Shown: piece after piece, positions 43,485-53,007 of the stretch
Numbering within the stretch: the first letter of the stretch is position 1
Layout of the letters: each line of letters starts with the position of its first letter
Assembly (NCBI GenBank): GCA_029251165.1
Contig: JAQXDW010000151.1
Location: 248,001-312,000 of the forward strand
Direction: 5' to 3'
Source: Myxococcota bacterium
GTDB lineage: Bacteria; Myxococcota_A; UBA796
DNA: 64,000 nucleotides
Notes under the pieces: generated by a model
Told to the model about the DNA's origin: nothing
The model's input: the letters and a program-made list of their open reading frames with translations, nothing else
The model's database searches: none
Translations under genes and position numbers: made by a program

Positions 43485-43689
43485 GGAGACTCCAGGCGGA
43501 GGTTGGCCCAGGCAGACAGGCCCGGCCGAGGGGAGCCACAGACTAACAGTGCGACCGCAGGGAGGCTCCCGAGGCCGGTCGGGGAGCGGCCGCTGGGGAC
43601 CAACAGCCGTCGGTGGCTCAAGACGCTGGGTGCACGGACTGCCGGCAGCACCTCACCCCGTCTCGCTCCTCAGCACCGCCGTCTGCGCG

Positions 43690-44676
43690 CTATGGCTCGA
43701 GCGCCATCAGCTCTGTCGTGCTCATCGCCAGCAGCTCGCGCGGCGGCAGCGGCTTTTGACCAGAGAGCTGACGGAAGAACTCGCGGTGGAAGTAGTACGG
43801 TCGAAGCACCGCCGGAACCGCCGCCTTGACCCGCTCATGGTAGGTCGGCAGGAGGTACCAAGGCACGCTGAAGTTGGCGTGGTGCTCGAAGTGGTAGTTG
43901 ATGAAGAACGGGCTGGTCAGCCAGTGCAGCGGGTAGAGATAGGTCCGGCTCTGGATGATCGGCCAGGGCTCACTGGCAAGACCGCCGCCGTGCTCCTGGG
44001 CCTTCTTCGTCAGGTTCAGCGCTGCCACGACGTGCATTCCGACGAACAGCGTGACCACCGCCGGCAGCCCCCCGAGCAGGTAAGCCGCCCCGATGAACGA
44101 CGCCCAGAAGGCCCCACCAGCCACGGCCTTCTTGACGGAGAAGCCATACTGATTGCTGGGATTGTAGGCGATGAACATTCCAGGAATCAGCAGCTTGAGG
44201 TAGCTCTTGAGCAGGGCGCGTCCGGTGAAGGTGCAGATCGCCTGACAGTCCTCAGGGGTGTTGGGGCGGAGGTGGTGGACCCGGTGCCCCTTCTCCCAGT
44301 GGACGAGGTAGTCGGTGAAGAACATGCGCCCGGCGATGCGGCCGATCGTGCGGTTGATTCGCTTCTGCTGTGCGCGATTCTGCGAGACGAACAGCATGTC
44401 ATGGCTGCACTCATGGATGATCAGGACAAAGTGTCCAAAGAAGCAGCAGCCAAGCAGGAAGCCGAACAGGGGGATGTACACCGGCGCCGGGATGACACTT
44501 CCCAGAACGAGGATCCCAGCAATTGCGCCCCACAGCATGCTCATGGCGAGGAGATTGATGGTGTTGTGGCGAAGGGGTGACTGCTTGACCGCGTTGAGGT
44601 CCCGCCCCAGGCCCGGAAGCTTGCGGGCCCACTCCGGAGCGCGGGTCAGTTCCTGTGCATCTTCCTCATTCATCAT
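43690..44676 (-). CDS. Membrane fatty acid desaturase
   Basis: A 328-residue integral membrane protein with the three His boxes of di-iron desaturases: HECSH, then HRVHH and the C-terminal FEHHANF (HxxHH). It introduces double bonds into acyl chains of membrane lipids, possibly in response to cold. The frame is open to 44805, but promoter and ribosome site lie inside. GGAG 6 bases before ATG 44676 is the best site; ATG 44688, four codons upstream, is possible. A good promoter lies at 44706-44734. Confidence 0.87.
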   Translation of the reverse strand: MMNEEDAQELTRAPEWARKLPGLGRDLNAVKQSPLRHNTINLLAMSMLWGAIAGILVLGSVIPAPVYIPLFGFLLGCCFFGHFVLIIHECSHDMLFVSQNRAQQKRINRTIGRIAGRMFFTDYLVHWEKGHRVHHLRPNTPEDCQAICTFTGRALLKSYLKLLIPGMFIAYNPSNQYGFSVKKAVAGGAFWASFIGAAYLLGGLPAVVTLFVGMHVVAALNLTKKAQEHGGGLASEPWPIIQSRTYLYPLHWLTSPFFINYHFEHHANFSVPWYLLPTYHERVKAAVPAVLRPYYFHREFFRQLSGQKPLPPRELLAMSTTELMALEP

Positions 44677-44705
44677 CGGGAGCTCCATATCCTTCCCAGG
44701 GTGTA

Positions 44706-44734
44706 CGTATAATCCCTCTACAAGGATCACCCAA
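44706..44734 (-). promoter_or_regulatory. Sigma70-type promoter of the desaturase gene
   Basis: On the minus strand TTGGGT (44734-44729) and TATACG (44711-44706) are separated by exactly 17 bases. Unlike the leaderless genes, this leaves a short leader before the start. Confidence 0.5.
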
Positions 44735-44805
44735 CCCCTCCAAGAGCACACCGCATTGAACCTGCGCCTGGCTGAGGTGGCCTCAAGCTGCCGCTGAGAG
44801 TGCAC

Positions 44806-45193
44806 AGCGATAGAATCTTATAGCCATTATTCGCTGCTCTAACTACCCTCTGCGGGTCTATGAACGTGGCAAGCCTCACCAGCGGTGGAATGACTGACAT
44901 TCCCTGTGGTTCCTACGTATTCCGCGACCCTCGCGAACACCAGCGTGGAGTAACGACGGCCGGCACCAGGAACGACACGTGCCGGATCAGCCTGCGAGAC
45001 CACAGGAGCTGCCCCCTCATTACAGCACAGTGGTCTGCACCCGGGCGTGACGCTTCGCAGCGTGTCGTGCCGTCCGCCTCCTGAAGCCGCACCTCCGCCG
45101 TCATCCGTCTCTCGTCTCGGCGCAAGCTTGTTCCATTTCTCCACTACAATCTTGCCATCTCCCCGACTCTGAACGGCCCCTGCTGTTCCTGAC
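44806..45193. other. Intergenic region between desaturase and ASST-like lipoprotein
   Basis: I see no convincing gene in these roughly 390 bases. Opposing frames of 74 and 101 codons exist but lack ribosome sites and family resemblance. The left end is AT-rich (tagaatcttatagcc). Confidence 0.4.
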
Positions 45194-45205
45194 TACACTC
45201 CAGGA
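45194..45205 (+). promoter_or_regulatory. Predicted -10 element, leaderless architecture
   Basis: TACACT at 45194-45199 is followed by 6 bases and the ATG at 45206. Confidence 0.45.
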
Positions 45206-46591
45206 ATGAAGCTGCTCCCCATCCTCCTCCTGCCTGCCTGTGAGCCTGCTGCTGTCGGCAACAGTGACACCGCACCGCTCGACTCTGGCGACGAGACCAT
45301 CGAGACCGAAGAGCACAGCGATGGCATCACCGTGGCCCCCCATGACGACGTGGAGACCGTCCTGGTGGTGCGCTGGATACAGCCCGCCGACGCCGACCAG
45401 AGCTGGATCGAGTACAGCTTCGACGGCTCCGAGATGTCTACTCCGCCGGTCGTCCGGGGAGCCGGAGAGCAGGAGCAGGTCCTCCTCGGCATCCCCGCTG
45501 CAACCGAGGTCACGCTCACCATTCACACCCAGCTTGGGGCGCACACGACCGTCTCCGAAGCCATCACCGGTGAGACCGGCGACCTCCCCAGCGGACTGCC
45601 CGAGCCCACCCTCGTCACGTATGACCCCGAGCGTGCTGCTCCCGAGGGCTGGGCGCTCATCAGCGTGGATCAGTCCGAGCCCGGAGAGTGGTACAGCGGC
45701 ACGTTCTTCGTCATCATCCTCGACCGACAGTCCCGCGTGGTCTGGTACCACGAGGTTCCTGACCGCCGCGTCTCGATGTTCCCGCAGCTCTCCCTGGACG
45801 GAACCCACCTGGTCTTCGACGAAGGCACCGCCTACTTCGCCACCTCCAGCGGTCCCCAGATCCGACGGCTCTCCCTCGACTTCTCCCTCAACGAGCTGAT
45901 CGATGTCGACGGCCTGACCTACGGCTTCACCGAGGTCGAGGGCGGCGGCTTCATCCGAGATCAGGGCGGCTGGGGCGACTACAACCTCATCGAGCAAGAT
46001 GCCGACGGAAGCGAGCGCCTCATCTGGGACTGCGACCCCTGGCTGTCCGCCAACTACAGCGGAGACGGCCTCTGCTACACCAACGCCGTCAACTACAGCC
46101 CCGTGACCAACTCCATCCTCTGGAGCCTGCCGTACCACGACACCGTCGTCGAGATCGATCGAGACAGCGGCGATGTTCTCCGGGTGCTTGGCGAGATTGC
46201 TCCCACCCACGACACGGTGCCCTTCTCTTCCCTGTTCGACTTTCAGCACTACCCCAACTACACCCCAGACGGCACCCTGATGGTCTCCATGCACATCGAG
46301 GGCACCAACAATCAGCAGCGGGCCAGAGAGTATGAGGTCGACGATGCCACCGGCACGCTGAATGAGATCTGGTCATACGGCGAGGGCATCGACGACGAGT
46401 ACGCCTACTACTCCGGCGAGGCCTATCGACTGGACAACGGCAACACCCTGATGAACTACGGCACCGGCGGCGCGGCCCGAGAGGTCACCCAGGACAAGTC
46501 CGTGGTCTGGGACATCGCCTTCCCCGACCGTCACCTCACCGGACACCTCTCCCTCATCGACGACCTCTACGCTCTGCTCGGCCCCGAGTAG
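45206..46591 (+). CDS. Arylsulfotransferase-like (ASST family) lipoprotein
   Basis: A 461-residue lipoprotein with signal MKLLPILLLPAC (Cys12), an acidic linker, an N-terminal beta domain, then a beta-propeller typical of ASST proteins: SRVVWYHEVPD, GLTYGFTEVEGGGFIRDQG, SILWSLPYHDTVVEIDRDSGDV, DFQHYPNYTPDGTLMVSMH and GNTLMNYG. In ASST the catalytic His transfers sulfate between aryl groups; the His in FQHYPNY is in the corresponding place. Related proteins of unknown activity are frequent in Myxococcota. A 7-base-stem hairpin (46587-46610) lies across the stop codons of this gene and the convergent gene. Confidence 0.75.
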   Translation: MKLLPILLLPACEPAAVGNSDTAPLDSGDETIETEEHSDGITVAPHDDVETVLVVRWIQPADADQSWIEYSFDGSEMSTPPVVRGAGEQEQVLLGIPAATEVTLTIHTQLGAHTTVSEAITGETGDLPSGLPEPTLVTYDPERAAPEGWALISVDQSEPGEWYSGTFFVIILDRQSRVVWYHEVPDRRVSMFPQLSLDGTHLVFDEGTAYFATSSGPQIRRLSLDFSLNELIDVDGLTYGFTEVEGGGFIRDQGGWGDYNLIEQDADGSERLIWDCDPWLSANYSGDGLCYTNAVNYSPVTNSILWSLPYHDTVVEIDRDSGDVLRVLGEIAPTHDTVPFSSLFDFQHYPNYTPDGTLMVSMHIEGTNNQQRAREYEVDDATGTLNEIWSYGEGIDDEYAYYSGEAYRLDNGNTLMNYGTGGAAREVTQDKSVVWDIAFPDRHLTGHLSLIDDLYALLGPE

Positions 46592-46610
46592 CGGGCAGGA
46601 CTGCGCTACT
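46587..46610. terminator. Small hairpin across convergent stop codons
   Basis: AGTAGCG (46587-46593) pairs with CGCTACT (46604-46610) over a 10-base loop. Both gene stop codons lie in the stem. It could weakly terminate both transcripts; there is no T tract. Confidence 0.3.
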
Positions 46611-48162
46611 TGCACTCACCGGAGAGGTGGTAGTCGATGGTGACCTCCGAGCCGGAGCCCGGAAAGGCTTCCTCGGCAAAGAGGACGGCGTTGGTGACCT
46701 CAGAGTACGACCACCCCTCGTCCAGGGTCACCCCGTCGATCTTGACCGTGATCGAGTAGGGTGCGGGGTTGTCGGAGAGCACGAAGGCGTTGAAGTCACC
46801 GCGCACGGCCTCCGCAATCTTGACCATGTGCTCTTCCCAGGAGGTGTCGCAGTAGTCGAGGAAGTAGCCGCCGGTCATGACGGTGGCATTGTAGGGCTCG
46901 GTGTACCGCTCGCAGACTCCGCCGCCGGCACCACCCGGATCGCCGCCGATGGCGTGGAAGATGATGTCCTCCGTGTTCTCCTTGTAGCTGTAGTAGTTGC
47001 TCAGGTGAGACGTTGCGGTGCCGCCAGACTGCTCGGTGTCGTGGTTGATCGCGATGAGCGAGAGGCGGGAGTCATCCCAGTTGCCGTTCTCCTCAAACAG
47101 CCAGTCCGCCTGCGCATTCAGGCCGAGGGCGAGGGTGCTGAACTGTCCGTCGTTGTCGCCCATCCCACCGGTCATCATCTCGCCGACCAGGCTGACCGCC
47201 TCGGAGGCGGTGTAGGAGTCGTCGATGTAAGGCACGCTCCCTGAGACCTGACCGGTCGCCGGCAGCAAGAACGCCACACGAAACGGCACCCCCGCCTCCA
47301 GCAGGGTGTCAAAGAAGACCTCAATGGAGTCCCAGAAGACATCGCCGTGCCAGCCGCCGACGGTGTTGGAGTCGTTCATCGCGAACAGCGCAGTGGCGTT
47401 GGTCTGCTCATCAACATCGAAGAAGTCGGTCCGCTCACCGGCGATGGTGCCCTCTCCCCAGATCTGCACCTGGGTGCGGGGGCTGGTGGCGTCGTCGGAG
47501 TACAGCTCGACGAGCGCGGCGGTGTCGTGGTCCAGCGACGGAGCAAATTCGAGGGTGAACTCCTGGCTGTAGCCGGGCTTGAGGATCCAGGGGAAGATCT
47601 CCATGGTGTACTCATCGGCGTCGAGCCTGAACTCGCCGTCGGAGTTGGTCTGAGAGACCTCCGAGATGTTGAGGTCGGTGGTGCCGTTGTTGGTGACCGT
47701 CATGGCAACCTCGCTGGCACAGCCCACGCCGACCTGCCCGAAGTTGTGCTCGTCAATGGAGATCGCCAGCATCGGCCCGTTGGCCTCACCGGTCAGCGCG
47801 ATCTCAGTGGTCGGGCTGTCTGGATCGTCGGTGAGGATGGTGAGGGTGGCGTCGAGGTCTCCAGGAGTGGTGGGCTCCCAGGTGAGCAGGAGCTGAGAGA
47901 GCCCGCCGGTGGTCAGCAGCGTGGCGTCCGGAGCCGTCATGGTGAGCCCGTCGGTGCTGGACAGCTCCGCAGAGAGGATCTCCAGCTCTCCCTCGCCAGC
48001 ATTCTGAACGAGGAGGGCCTGGACCAGGCTGTCGCCGACGGTGAGCTCACCGAAGCTGACCTCGCCAGCCACCAGGATGTCGCCTGAGAGCACTGGTGCA
48101 GTGTCAAGGGGCGAGATGTCATCTTCAGAGCCACAGGAAAGCAAGAGCGCAAGCAACATCAT
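46606..48162 (-). CDS. Choice-of-anchor-D domain lipoprotein
   Basis: A 518-residue lipoprotein with signal MMLLALLLSC (Cys10). Two ASH/choice-of-anchor-D-type beta-sandwich repeats follow (GDSLVQALLVQNAGEGELEIL; VAMTVTNNGTTDLNISEV). The C-terminal half looks like a vWA-like or hydrolase-like domain: FDVDEQTNATALFAMNDSN, FDTLLEAGVPFRVAFLLPA, LSLIAINHDTEQSGG and a Cys-rich segment. No active site is obvious. The starting ATG pair follows GAGGG. Its promoter region is shared with the divergent beta-helix lipoprotein. Confidence 0.75.
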   Translation of the reverse strand: MMLLALLLSCGSEDDISPLDTAPVLSGDILVAGEVSFGELTVGDSLVQALLVQNAGEGELEILSAELSSTDGLTMTAPDATLLTTGGLSQLLLTWEPTTPGDLDATLTILTDDPDSPTTEIALTGEANGPMLAISIDEHNFGQVGVGCASEVAMTVTNNGTTDLNISEVSQTNSDGEFRLDADEYTMEIFPWILKPGYSQEFTLEFAPSLDHDTAALVELYSDDATSPRTQVQIWGEGTIAGERTDFFDVDEQTNATALFAMNDSNTVGGWHGDVFWDSIEVFFDTLLEAGVPFRVAFLLPATGQVSGSVPYIDDSYTASEAVSLVGEMMTGGMGDNDGQFSTLALGLNAQADWLFEENGNWDDSRLSLIAINHDTEQSGGTATSHLSNYYSYKENTEDIIFHAIGGDPGGAGGGVCERYTEPYNATVMTGGYFLDYCDTSWEEHMVKIAEAVRGDFNAFVLSDNPAPYSITVKIDGVTLDEGWSYSEVTNAVLFAEEAFPGSGSEVTIDYHLSGECK

Positions 48163-48296
48163 CTGTCCCTCAAAAATCAGCAGCGGACCAAGTCCACTTG
48201 AGAAGCTGGAGTGTAGGCTTTTTTATTACCATTTACGGCGGCTGGCTGAGGGAAATTATACAGTGGGCCTTAGATATCAACTCAAAGGAGTGAGCA

Positions 48297-49367
48297 ATGA
48301 GTCTGCTTTTCGGTCTTCTGCTGGGCTGCGGAGACAACGATCCAGCCGACTCCGACACCCCTGAGACAGACTCCGGCCTTCCCGATGATACTGGCGATCC
48401 TGGCGACACCGCTGCCTGTGCAACGCCGAAGGCTACCTTCACTAACGAAGATGGCGAGGTCAGTGATCTCACAGAGGTGCTCACCACTGGGGAGTACACC
48501 ACCCTCGACGAGCCCGGCACGCTGTCGGTCTGCCCAGGAACCTGGTATGCCCGGCTGCTGATCCGCGCGGACATCTCCGTGGTCGGTCTGGGAGCTGACC
48601 GCGCCGAGACCATTCTCTCCGGCGGCGAGAGCGGCACCATCCTCGACATCGGCGGCCCGCGGCTCGTCTCCGTCCGCAACCTCACCCTCGATCGGGGGGC
48701 CGGACTCGATGTCGATCACAACTCCGGCGGCGGCGGGCTGTACTGCGAGGAGTACGCCACGGTCTCGGTCGAGGATGTCGTGTTCTCTCGCGGCTTCGCC
48801 AACGACGGCGCCGGACTGTATGCCGTGCGCTGCACCGTCGAGATCACCGACACGGTGTTCCTCGACAACGTCTCCGAGGACGACGGCGGTGCGCTGACCC
48901 TCTGGGAGTCCACCGCCACCCTCAGCGGAGTGCTCTTTGAGAACAACGTCGCACTCGATGGCGGCGCCATCGCCCTGTTCGACAGCGAGGCGATCATCGA
49001 GGACACGGTGATCACCAACAACACCGCCGACTACTTCGCCGGCGGCATCTGGCAGTACGACTCCGTCTTGACCCTGCGGGATGTCGAGCTGTCGAGCAAC
49101 GTCAACACCACCGGATCCGGGGGCGGGCTGCTGGCGAGCGGCAGCACGACGCTGGAGCGGGTGTCGTTTACCGACAACGCTGCGGGAGGTGGTGGTGGGA
49201 TCTATGTCTACTTTGATGCCGATGTCTCCGCGACGGACTGCCGCTTTGACGGCAACACACCCGAGGATCTGTGGGTGGATGACTACAGTGAGGCGGGCGG
49301 CGTCAGCATGAACCTCGGGAAGGACGCATCCTTCGACTGCGCGAAGAATCTCTGCTGGGAGAAGTGA
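48297..49367 (+). CDS. Beta-helix surface lipoprotein
   Basis: A 356-residue lipoprotein with signal MSLLFGLLLGC (Cys11) and an Asp/Thr linker. The rest is a right-handed parallel beta-helix with rungs such as VSVEDVVFSRGFANDGAGLY, VEITDTVFLDN, ATLSGVLFENNVALDGGAI and AIIEDTVITNNTADYFAGGI; it ends with a Cys pair (FDCAKNLCWEK). This is the same plan as the 7394-8929 protein without the MopE part. An AAAGGAG ribosome site lies 6 bases before the ATG. The upstream region is AT-rich with a TTATAC stretch. Confidence 0.83.
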   Translation: MSLLFGLLLGCGDNDPADSDTPETDSGLPDDTGDPGDTAACATPKATFTNEDGEVSDLTEVLTTGEYTTLDEPGTLSVCPGTWYARLLIRADISVVGLGADRAETILSGGESGTILDIGGPRLVSVRNLTLDRGAGLDVDHNSGGGGLYCEEYATVSVEDVVFSRGFANDGAGLYAVRCTVEITDTVFLDNVSEDDGGALTLWESTATLSGVLFENNVALDGGAIALFDSEAIIEDTVITNNTADYFAGGIWQYDSVLTLRDVELSSNVNTTGSGGGLLASGSTTLERVSFTDNAAGGGGGIYVYFDADVSATDCRFDGNTPEDLWVDDYSEAGGVSMNLGKDASFDCAKNLCWEK

Positions 49368-49413
49368 GCCGCGCGCTGCTGTGGCATGTGCGCACCACCC
49401 CCACGGGGTCCGC

Positions 49414-50697
49414 TCACTTGCTGTAGACGTCCAGCGGACCGTCGACGTTGTTGGACTCGTCAGACTCTGCCACCCAGTCCAGGCTGTCCACCACCGCCCA
49501 GCTCCAGCACCAGTGGCACCAGGCCTCGAGGAGAAATTCTGCTGCGGTGCTCTCGCCGGGGGAGAGGCTGTCGAGGAGGGTGTAGTCGTCGCCGTCGGTG
49601 CCGATCTCGGGGGCCTCGTACGCATCGATGAACACATCCACGTAGAAGCTGTCGGCAGACTCGTCGCCCTGGTTCTCGACCTCAATGTAGTAGTAGATCA
49701 TCTCCTCGTCGGCGATGTAGTCGAAGTACGGGATCACCAGATCCGGTCCGCTGCTGCCGCCCCCGCCGCCTGAGCTGACGGCCGCAGAGGCGGCGTTGTT
49801 GGACTCATCAGACTCCTCCACGTCGTCGTTGGTGTCGACCAGGACATAGACCGACGACTCGGCATAGAGGTCGAAGTGGAGGCTCTCGGACTGCCCTGGA
49901 CCGAGGTAGGCGATCAGGATGTAGTCATCGCCGATGTCGCCGATTGAGGGCGTGCTGGAGGGGTCTCCCCAGACGTCGACCCACAGCTCCCCGGCAGCCG
50001 CGCTGCCGGTGTTGGTGATCTGGACGGTGAGGTCGACGATGCCGCCGGCAGAGACCGCTGTCAGTGCAGAGACGGTGAGGTCGGGCTCTCCAGAGCTTGC
50101 GCCGCTGACGGTGACGGCGACGGACTCGGAAGACACGCCGTCCCACTCGGCGGTGACCGCCGTGCTGCCCGCTCCAGCGGCCGTCAGCAGGCCGTCTCCT
50201 GTGAGCTGCGCGACCCCACCATCGTCGGTGATCCAGCGAACCTGACCGGTGACATCACCAGAAGAGCCATCGGAGAAGCCCGCCTCAGCAGCGAGCTGGA
50301 TGGTGTCTCCGGTGGCGGCCACGATGTCGTCGGGGGTGACCGTGAGGCGGAGCAGCTCAGCATCGGTGACCGTGACGACGACGGAGGGCGACTTGACTCC
50401 CTCATAGGCGGCAAATGCACCCGCGCTTCCGGCGACGTGCCCGGTGAGGACCCCCTCGCTGTCGAGGCCATTGCCGACGCTGGCGATCCCCTCGTCGGGG
50501 CTCTTCCAGGTGACGAGGTGGGTCATGTCGATGCTCTGGCGATCCTCCAGCAGCCCGGTGGCAAACAGCTGGGTGCTTCCCCCCACCGGCACGATCACCG
50601 GGTCTGGGGTCACCAGGATGCCGACGAGGCCCTCGATCTGCTGCTCGCCGCCCGTGCAGCCGGTGAGCAGCAGGAGACTAGCGGCGCTCCACGCCAT
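49414..50697 (-). CDS. Lipoprotein with Ig-like (BIG_2) and two CARDB domains
   Basis: A 427-residue lipoprotein: lipobox LLTGC, two BIG_2-type Ig repeats (LVGILVTPDPVIVPVGGSTQL; LRLTVTPDDIVAATGDTIQL), then two CARDB modules (PDLTVSALTAVSAGGIVDLTV; PDLVIPYFDYIADEEMIYYYI), each ending in DESNN. Between them is a poly-Gly/Ser linker. CARDB domains are cell-surface adhesion modules. The open frame extends to 50817 inside the upstream gene; the start at 50697 (M-A-W-S) gives a short signal, and 50721 is the alternative. It overlaps the upstream transglutaminase-like gene by 20 bases, so the two are coupled. Confidence 0.8.
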   Translation of the reverse strand: MAWSAASLLLLTGCTGGEQQIEGLVGILVTPDPVIVPVGGSTQLFATGLLEDRQSIDMTHLVTWKSPDEGIASVGNGLDSEGVLTGHVAGSAGAFAAYEGVKSPSVVVTVTDAELLRLTVTPDDIVAATGDTIQLAAEAGFSDGSSGDVTGQVRWITDDGGVAQLTGDGLLTAAGAGSTAVTAEWDGVSSESVAVTVSGASSGEPDLTVSALTAVSAGGIVDLTVQITNTGSAAAGELWVDVWGDPSSTPSIGDIGDDYILIAYLGPGQSESLHFDLYAESSVYVLVDTNDDVEESDESNNAASAAVSSGGGGGSSGPDLVIPYFDYIADEEMIYYYIEVENQGDESADSFYVDVFIDAYEAPEIGTDGDDYTLLDSLSPGESTAAEFLLEAWCHWCWSWAVVDSLDWVAESDESNNVDGPLDVYSK

Positions 50698-52900
50698 CGC
50701 CGAGGATCTCCAGGAGGGCATCGTAGGGGAGGTAGGGGTTCTCCGAGCTTCCGGAGCCTGCGGAGTTGGGGTTGGCATAGGGCACCCAGGCGAAGTCGGG
50801 ATGTTCGTAGTCATCATCCCACACCCCCTCCAGGATCTGGCCGTCCTCGTCGGTGTACAGCGTGTAGCCCCACATCTCGGTGAAGCTCTCCGGGGTGGCG
50901 CCGTCGATGTGGGTGGCGTCCACGCTGTCGGTGGTGAAGGTCACCTCCGCGAGCACCGCGAAGCTGCGGCGGCGGACGTCTACAGTGACCTGCCCGCGCA
51001 GCGCGCTGGCGTCGTCGTCGCTGATGCCGTTCACCTCGGAGAGCTCAGCGATGGTCTGGAACGGCCCGTACTGCTCGCGGCGCTCGATGATCGCTGCGGC
51101 GGTGGCCTCGTCGAGCATCGGCAGGGCAGACAGCACCTCAGCAGCAGCGGTGTTGACGTTCACGGGAGCCTCACCGTCCGCCTCCGTCAGCTCCTCGATG
51201 ATCACCTCCGCCGCCCACGCCGGGAAGTTCCACACCGCGTCATCGGCCGTGGTGTCGAAGACGAGGGGCACCCCCTGCTCGCGGATGTAGAAGTTGATGA
51301 GCCGCTGGAACGCCGCCGGGCTGAGGTCCGAGAGGTCGTCGCCCTCCTTGTAGTAGCGGGCGCCGTAGAAGTTGCTCCAGGTGGAGTAGTGGGACTCGGT
51401 CAGCAGCCCCTTGATGTCGCCGGTGGTGAAGGTCAGCGCGGTGCCGTCGGCGGTGAAGTCGACCGGGGAGCGGGGCTCGTTGGTCAAGATCGCTGCGGCA
51501 GCCCAGCCGTTGCAGTGGCCCCACCAGCTCCCGCCGCCGGGGTTGTAGGAGTTGAGAATCTCCCAGGCCGGCATGTAGAACGGGTTCGGAGACGTCTCGC
51601 CGTCGAGGTAGAGGGCCAGCGCCATCTTGTCCATCGGCGAGAGGGTCTCCAGGTCGTAGGACCAGCCGTCGGTGTGGGTGAGGCTGCCACCGCCGACGGT
51701 GAGCTGTCCGCCATCGAGGTCTTCGAGGATGCCGCCGTAGAACGCCACCAGGGCATCGACCAGCGCGCGCTGCTTGTCGCTGTACTCGCTGCGCTTGGCG
51801 TCCTTCTCGTCGCCGTCGTCCAGGCCACGGATCGTCTCGGAGAGGGCATCCATGTCCTTCTTGATCGGATCGATCTCGCTGCGGATGCGGTCGGAGATGG
51901 TGTCGCGGTTGTCGTAGCCAAAGACCAGCTCGCCGGACTTCAGCGGCCACCAGGAGCCCGCCCACGGTCGGTACTCCTCATAGACCTCCGTGGCGTACCC
52001 CTCACCGGCGATGTCGTCGGCGGACAGGGCGGTGGCATCGTCGATGTCGATGGCTGTGGACAAGGCTGCGCGGTAGTCGTAGTCGGCCTCTGCAGAGCGG
52101 GCCGCGAAGGCGCGACGGGAGCGGCGGTCATCGACCGCAGCGGCATCGAGCAGGACCACCTCCAGGCTGTCAGACATCGTCCAGGTCGGCCAGGGCTGCC
52201 CCTCCTGGTAGCGGCTCACCACCAGCTCGCCGCTCATGGTGTCGTCGTAGAAGACATCGACGATGGCATCCCGGCCATCAGACTTCGCCTCGACCGTGGT
52301 CATCAGCGAGCCATCCTCCAGGGTCCGCTCCTCTGCAAGCCAGCGGGCGGAGAACGGCGCGAGATAGGTCGGCGCGAGGGAGAGTCGGGTCTGGCTGAGC
52401 GGAGAGCGAGACCGGCCGCTCTTGAGGGTGGCGTAGCTGCGCTGCTCGACGCGCTCGCCGTCCGCTGTCCAGAACGACACGGTGCCGACGAGGCGGTCCC
52501 GGTCCTCGTGAAAGACGAGGTAGACGACCGGATCGGCAGCGATCAGGGCCTCGTCGTCGTTGAGATCCGCCTCAACGGTGGCCCGAATGACCGACAGCTC
52601 GGCGATCTCTCCGCTGCTGCGCACGGCCAGCGGGTACAGCTCGTCGCTCTTGCCGGGGGTGAGCTTCGTCTCGATGACCTGGTAGGTCCAGACCACCGCG
52701 TCGCCCCAGTACGCCCCGAAGTCCGGCACATCCACCGCATCAAGCGTGACGGCACCGACCTCAGTGTGATCGGCGACCTTCAGCTCTCGGGTGGAGAGGT
52801 AGAAGGCGTCTCCCTCCTTCCACTCCAGGCGGATGTGATCCTCGGTGCCGGGGTAGTCGCGGCTGCAGCCAGAGAGCGCGCTGAGGAAGAGCAAGGTCAT
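50678..52900 (-). CDS. Transglutaminase-elicitor-like lipoprotein with inserted helix-hairpin-helix
   Basis: A 740-residue lipoprotein (MTLLFLSALSGC). From about residue 325 it resembles the TGase-elicitor family (Phytophthora GP42 transglutaminase): AGSWWPLKSGELVFG, LSPMDKMALALYLDG, then SWWGHCNGWAAAAIL with the likely catalytic Cys463, GDIKGLLTES, and YEHPDFAWVPY with the likely catalytic His700. Between these lies a ComEA-type helix-hairpin-helix repeat (VNVNTAAAEVLSALPMLD, AAAIIERREQYGPFQTIAEL), an element that usually binds DNA. Cross-linking or amide hydrolysis at the cell surface is inferred. It is in one strand-run with the genes at 49414, 53008 and 53565. Confidence 0.72.
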   Translation of the reverse strand: MTLLFLSALSGCSRDYPGTEDHIRLEWKEGDAFYLSTRELKVADHTEVGAVTLDAVDVPDFGAYWGDAVVWTYQVIETKLTPGKSDELYPLAVRSSGEIAELSVIRATVEADLNDDEALIAADPVVYLVFHEDRDRLVGTVSFWTADGERVEQRSYATLKSGRSRSPLSQTRLSLAPTYLAPFSARWLAEERTLEDGSLMTTVEAKSDGRDAIVDVFYDDTMSGELVVSRYQEGQPWPTWTMSDSLEVVLLDAAAVDDRRSRRAFAARSAEADYDYRAALSTAIDIDDATALSADDIAGEGYATEVYEEYRPWAGSWWPLKSGELVFGYDNRDTISDRIRSEIDPIKKDMDALSETIRGLDDGDEKDAKRSEYSDKQRALVDALVAFYGGILEDLDGGQLTVGGGSLTHTDGWSYDLETLSPMDKMALALYLDGETSPNPFYMPAWEILNSYNPGGGSWWGHCNGWAAAAILTNEPRSPVDFTADGTALTFTTGDIKGLLTESHYSTWSNFYGARYYKEGDDLSDLSPAAFQRLINFYIREQGVPLVFDTTADDAVWNFPAWAAEVIIEELTEADGEAPVNVNTAAAEVLSALPMLDEATAAAIIERREQYGPFQTIAELSEVNGISDDDASALRGQVTVDVRRRSFAVLAEVTFTTDSVDATHIDGATPESFTEMWGYTLYTDEDGQILEGVWDDDYEHPDFAWVPYANPNSAGSGSSENPYLPYDALLEILGDGVERR

Positions 52901-53007
52901 GGGGGACTCGGGTCAGGGGGGTAACGAGGAGGCGATCTATTGGACTGCCGCCGTCCTGGCACCCTCCGTCACCGACTTGCTACGCCCACAGCGGAGAGTC
53001 GCCGTCC

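Noticed and set aside
41307-43829. 840-codon plus-strand frame opposite tex
   Set aside because: Shadow frame; the opposite strand encodes the full-length Tex domain set.
44839-45144. Opposing frames of 74 and 101 codons in the 44.8-45.2 kb gap
   Set aside because: No ribosome site, no family resemblance, and composition like random GC-rich sequence.
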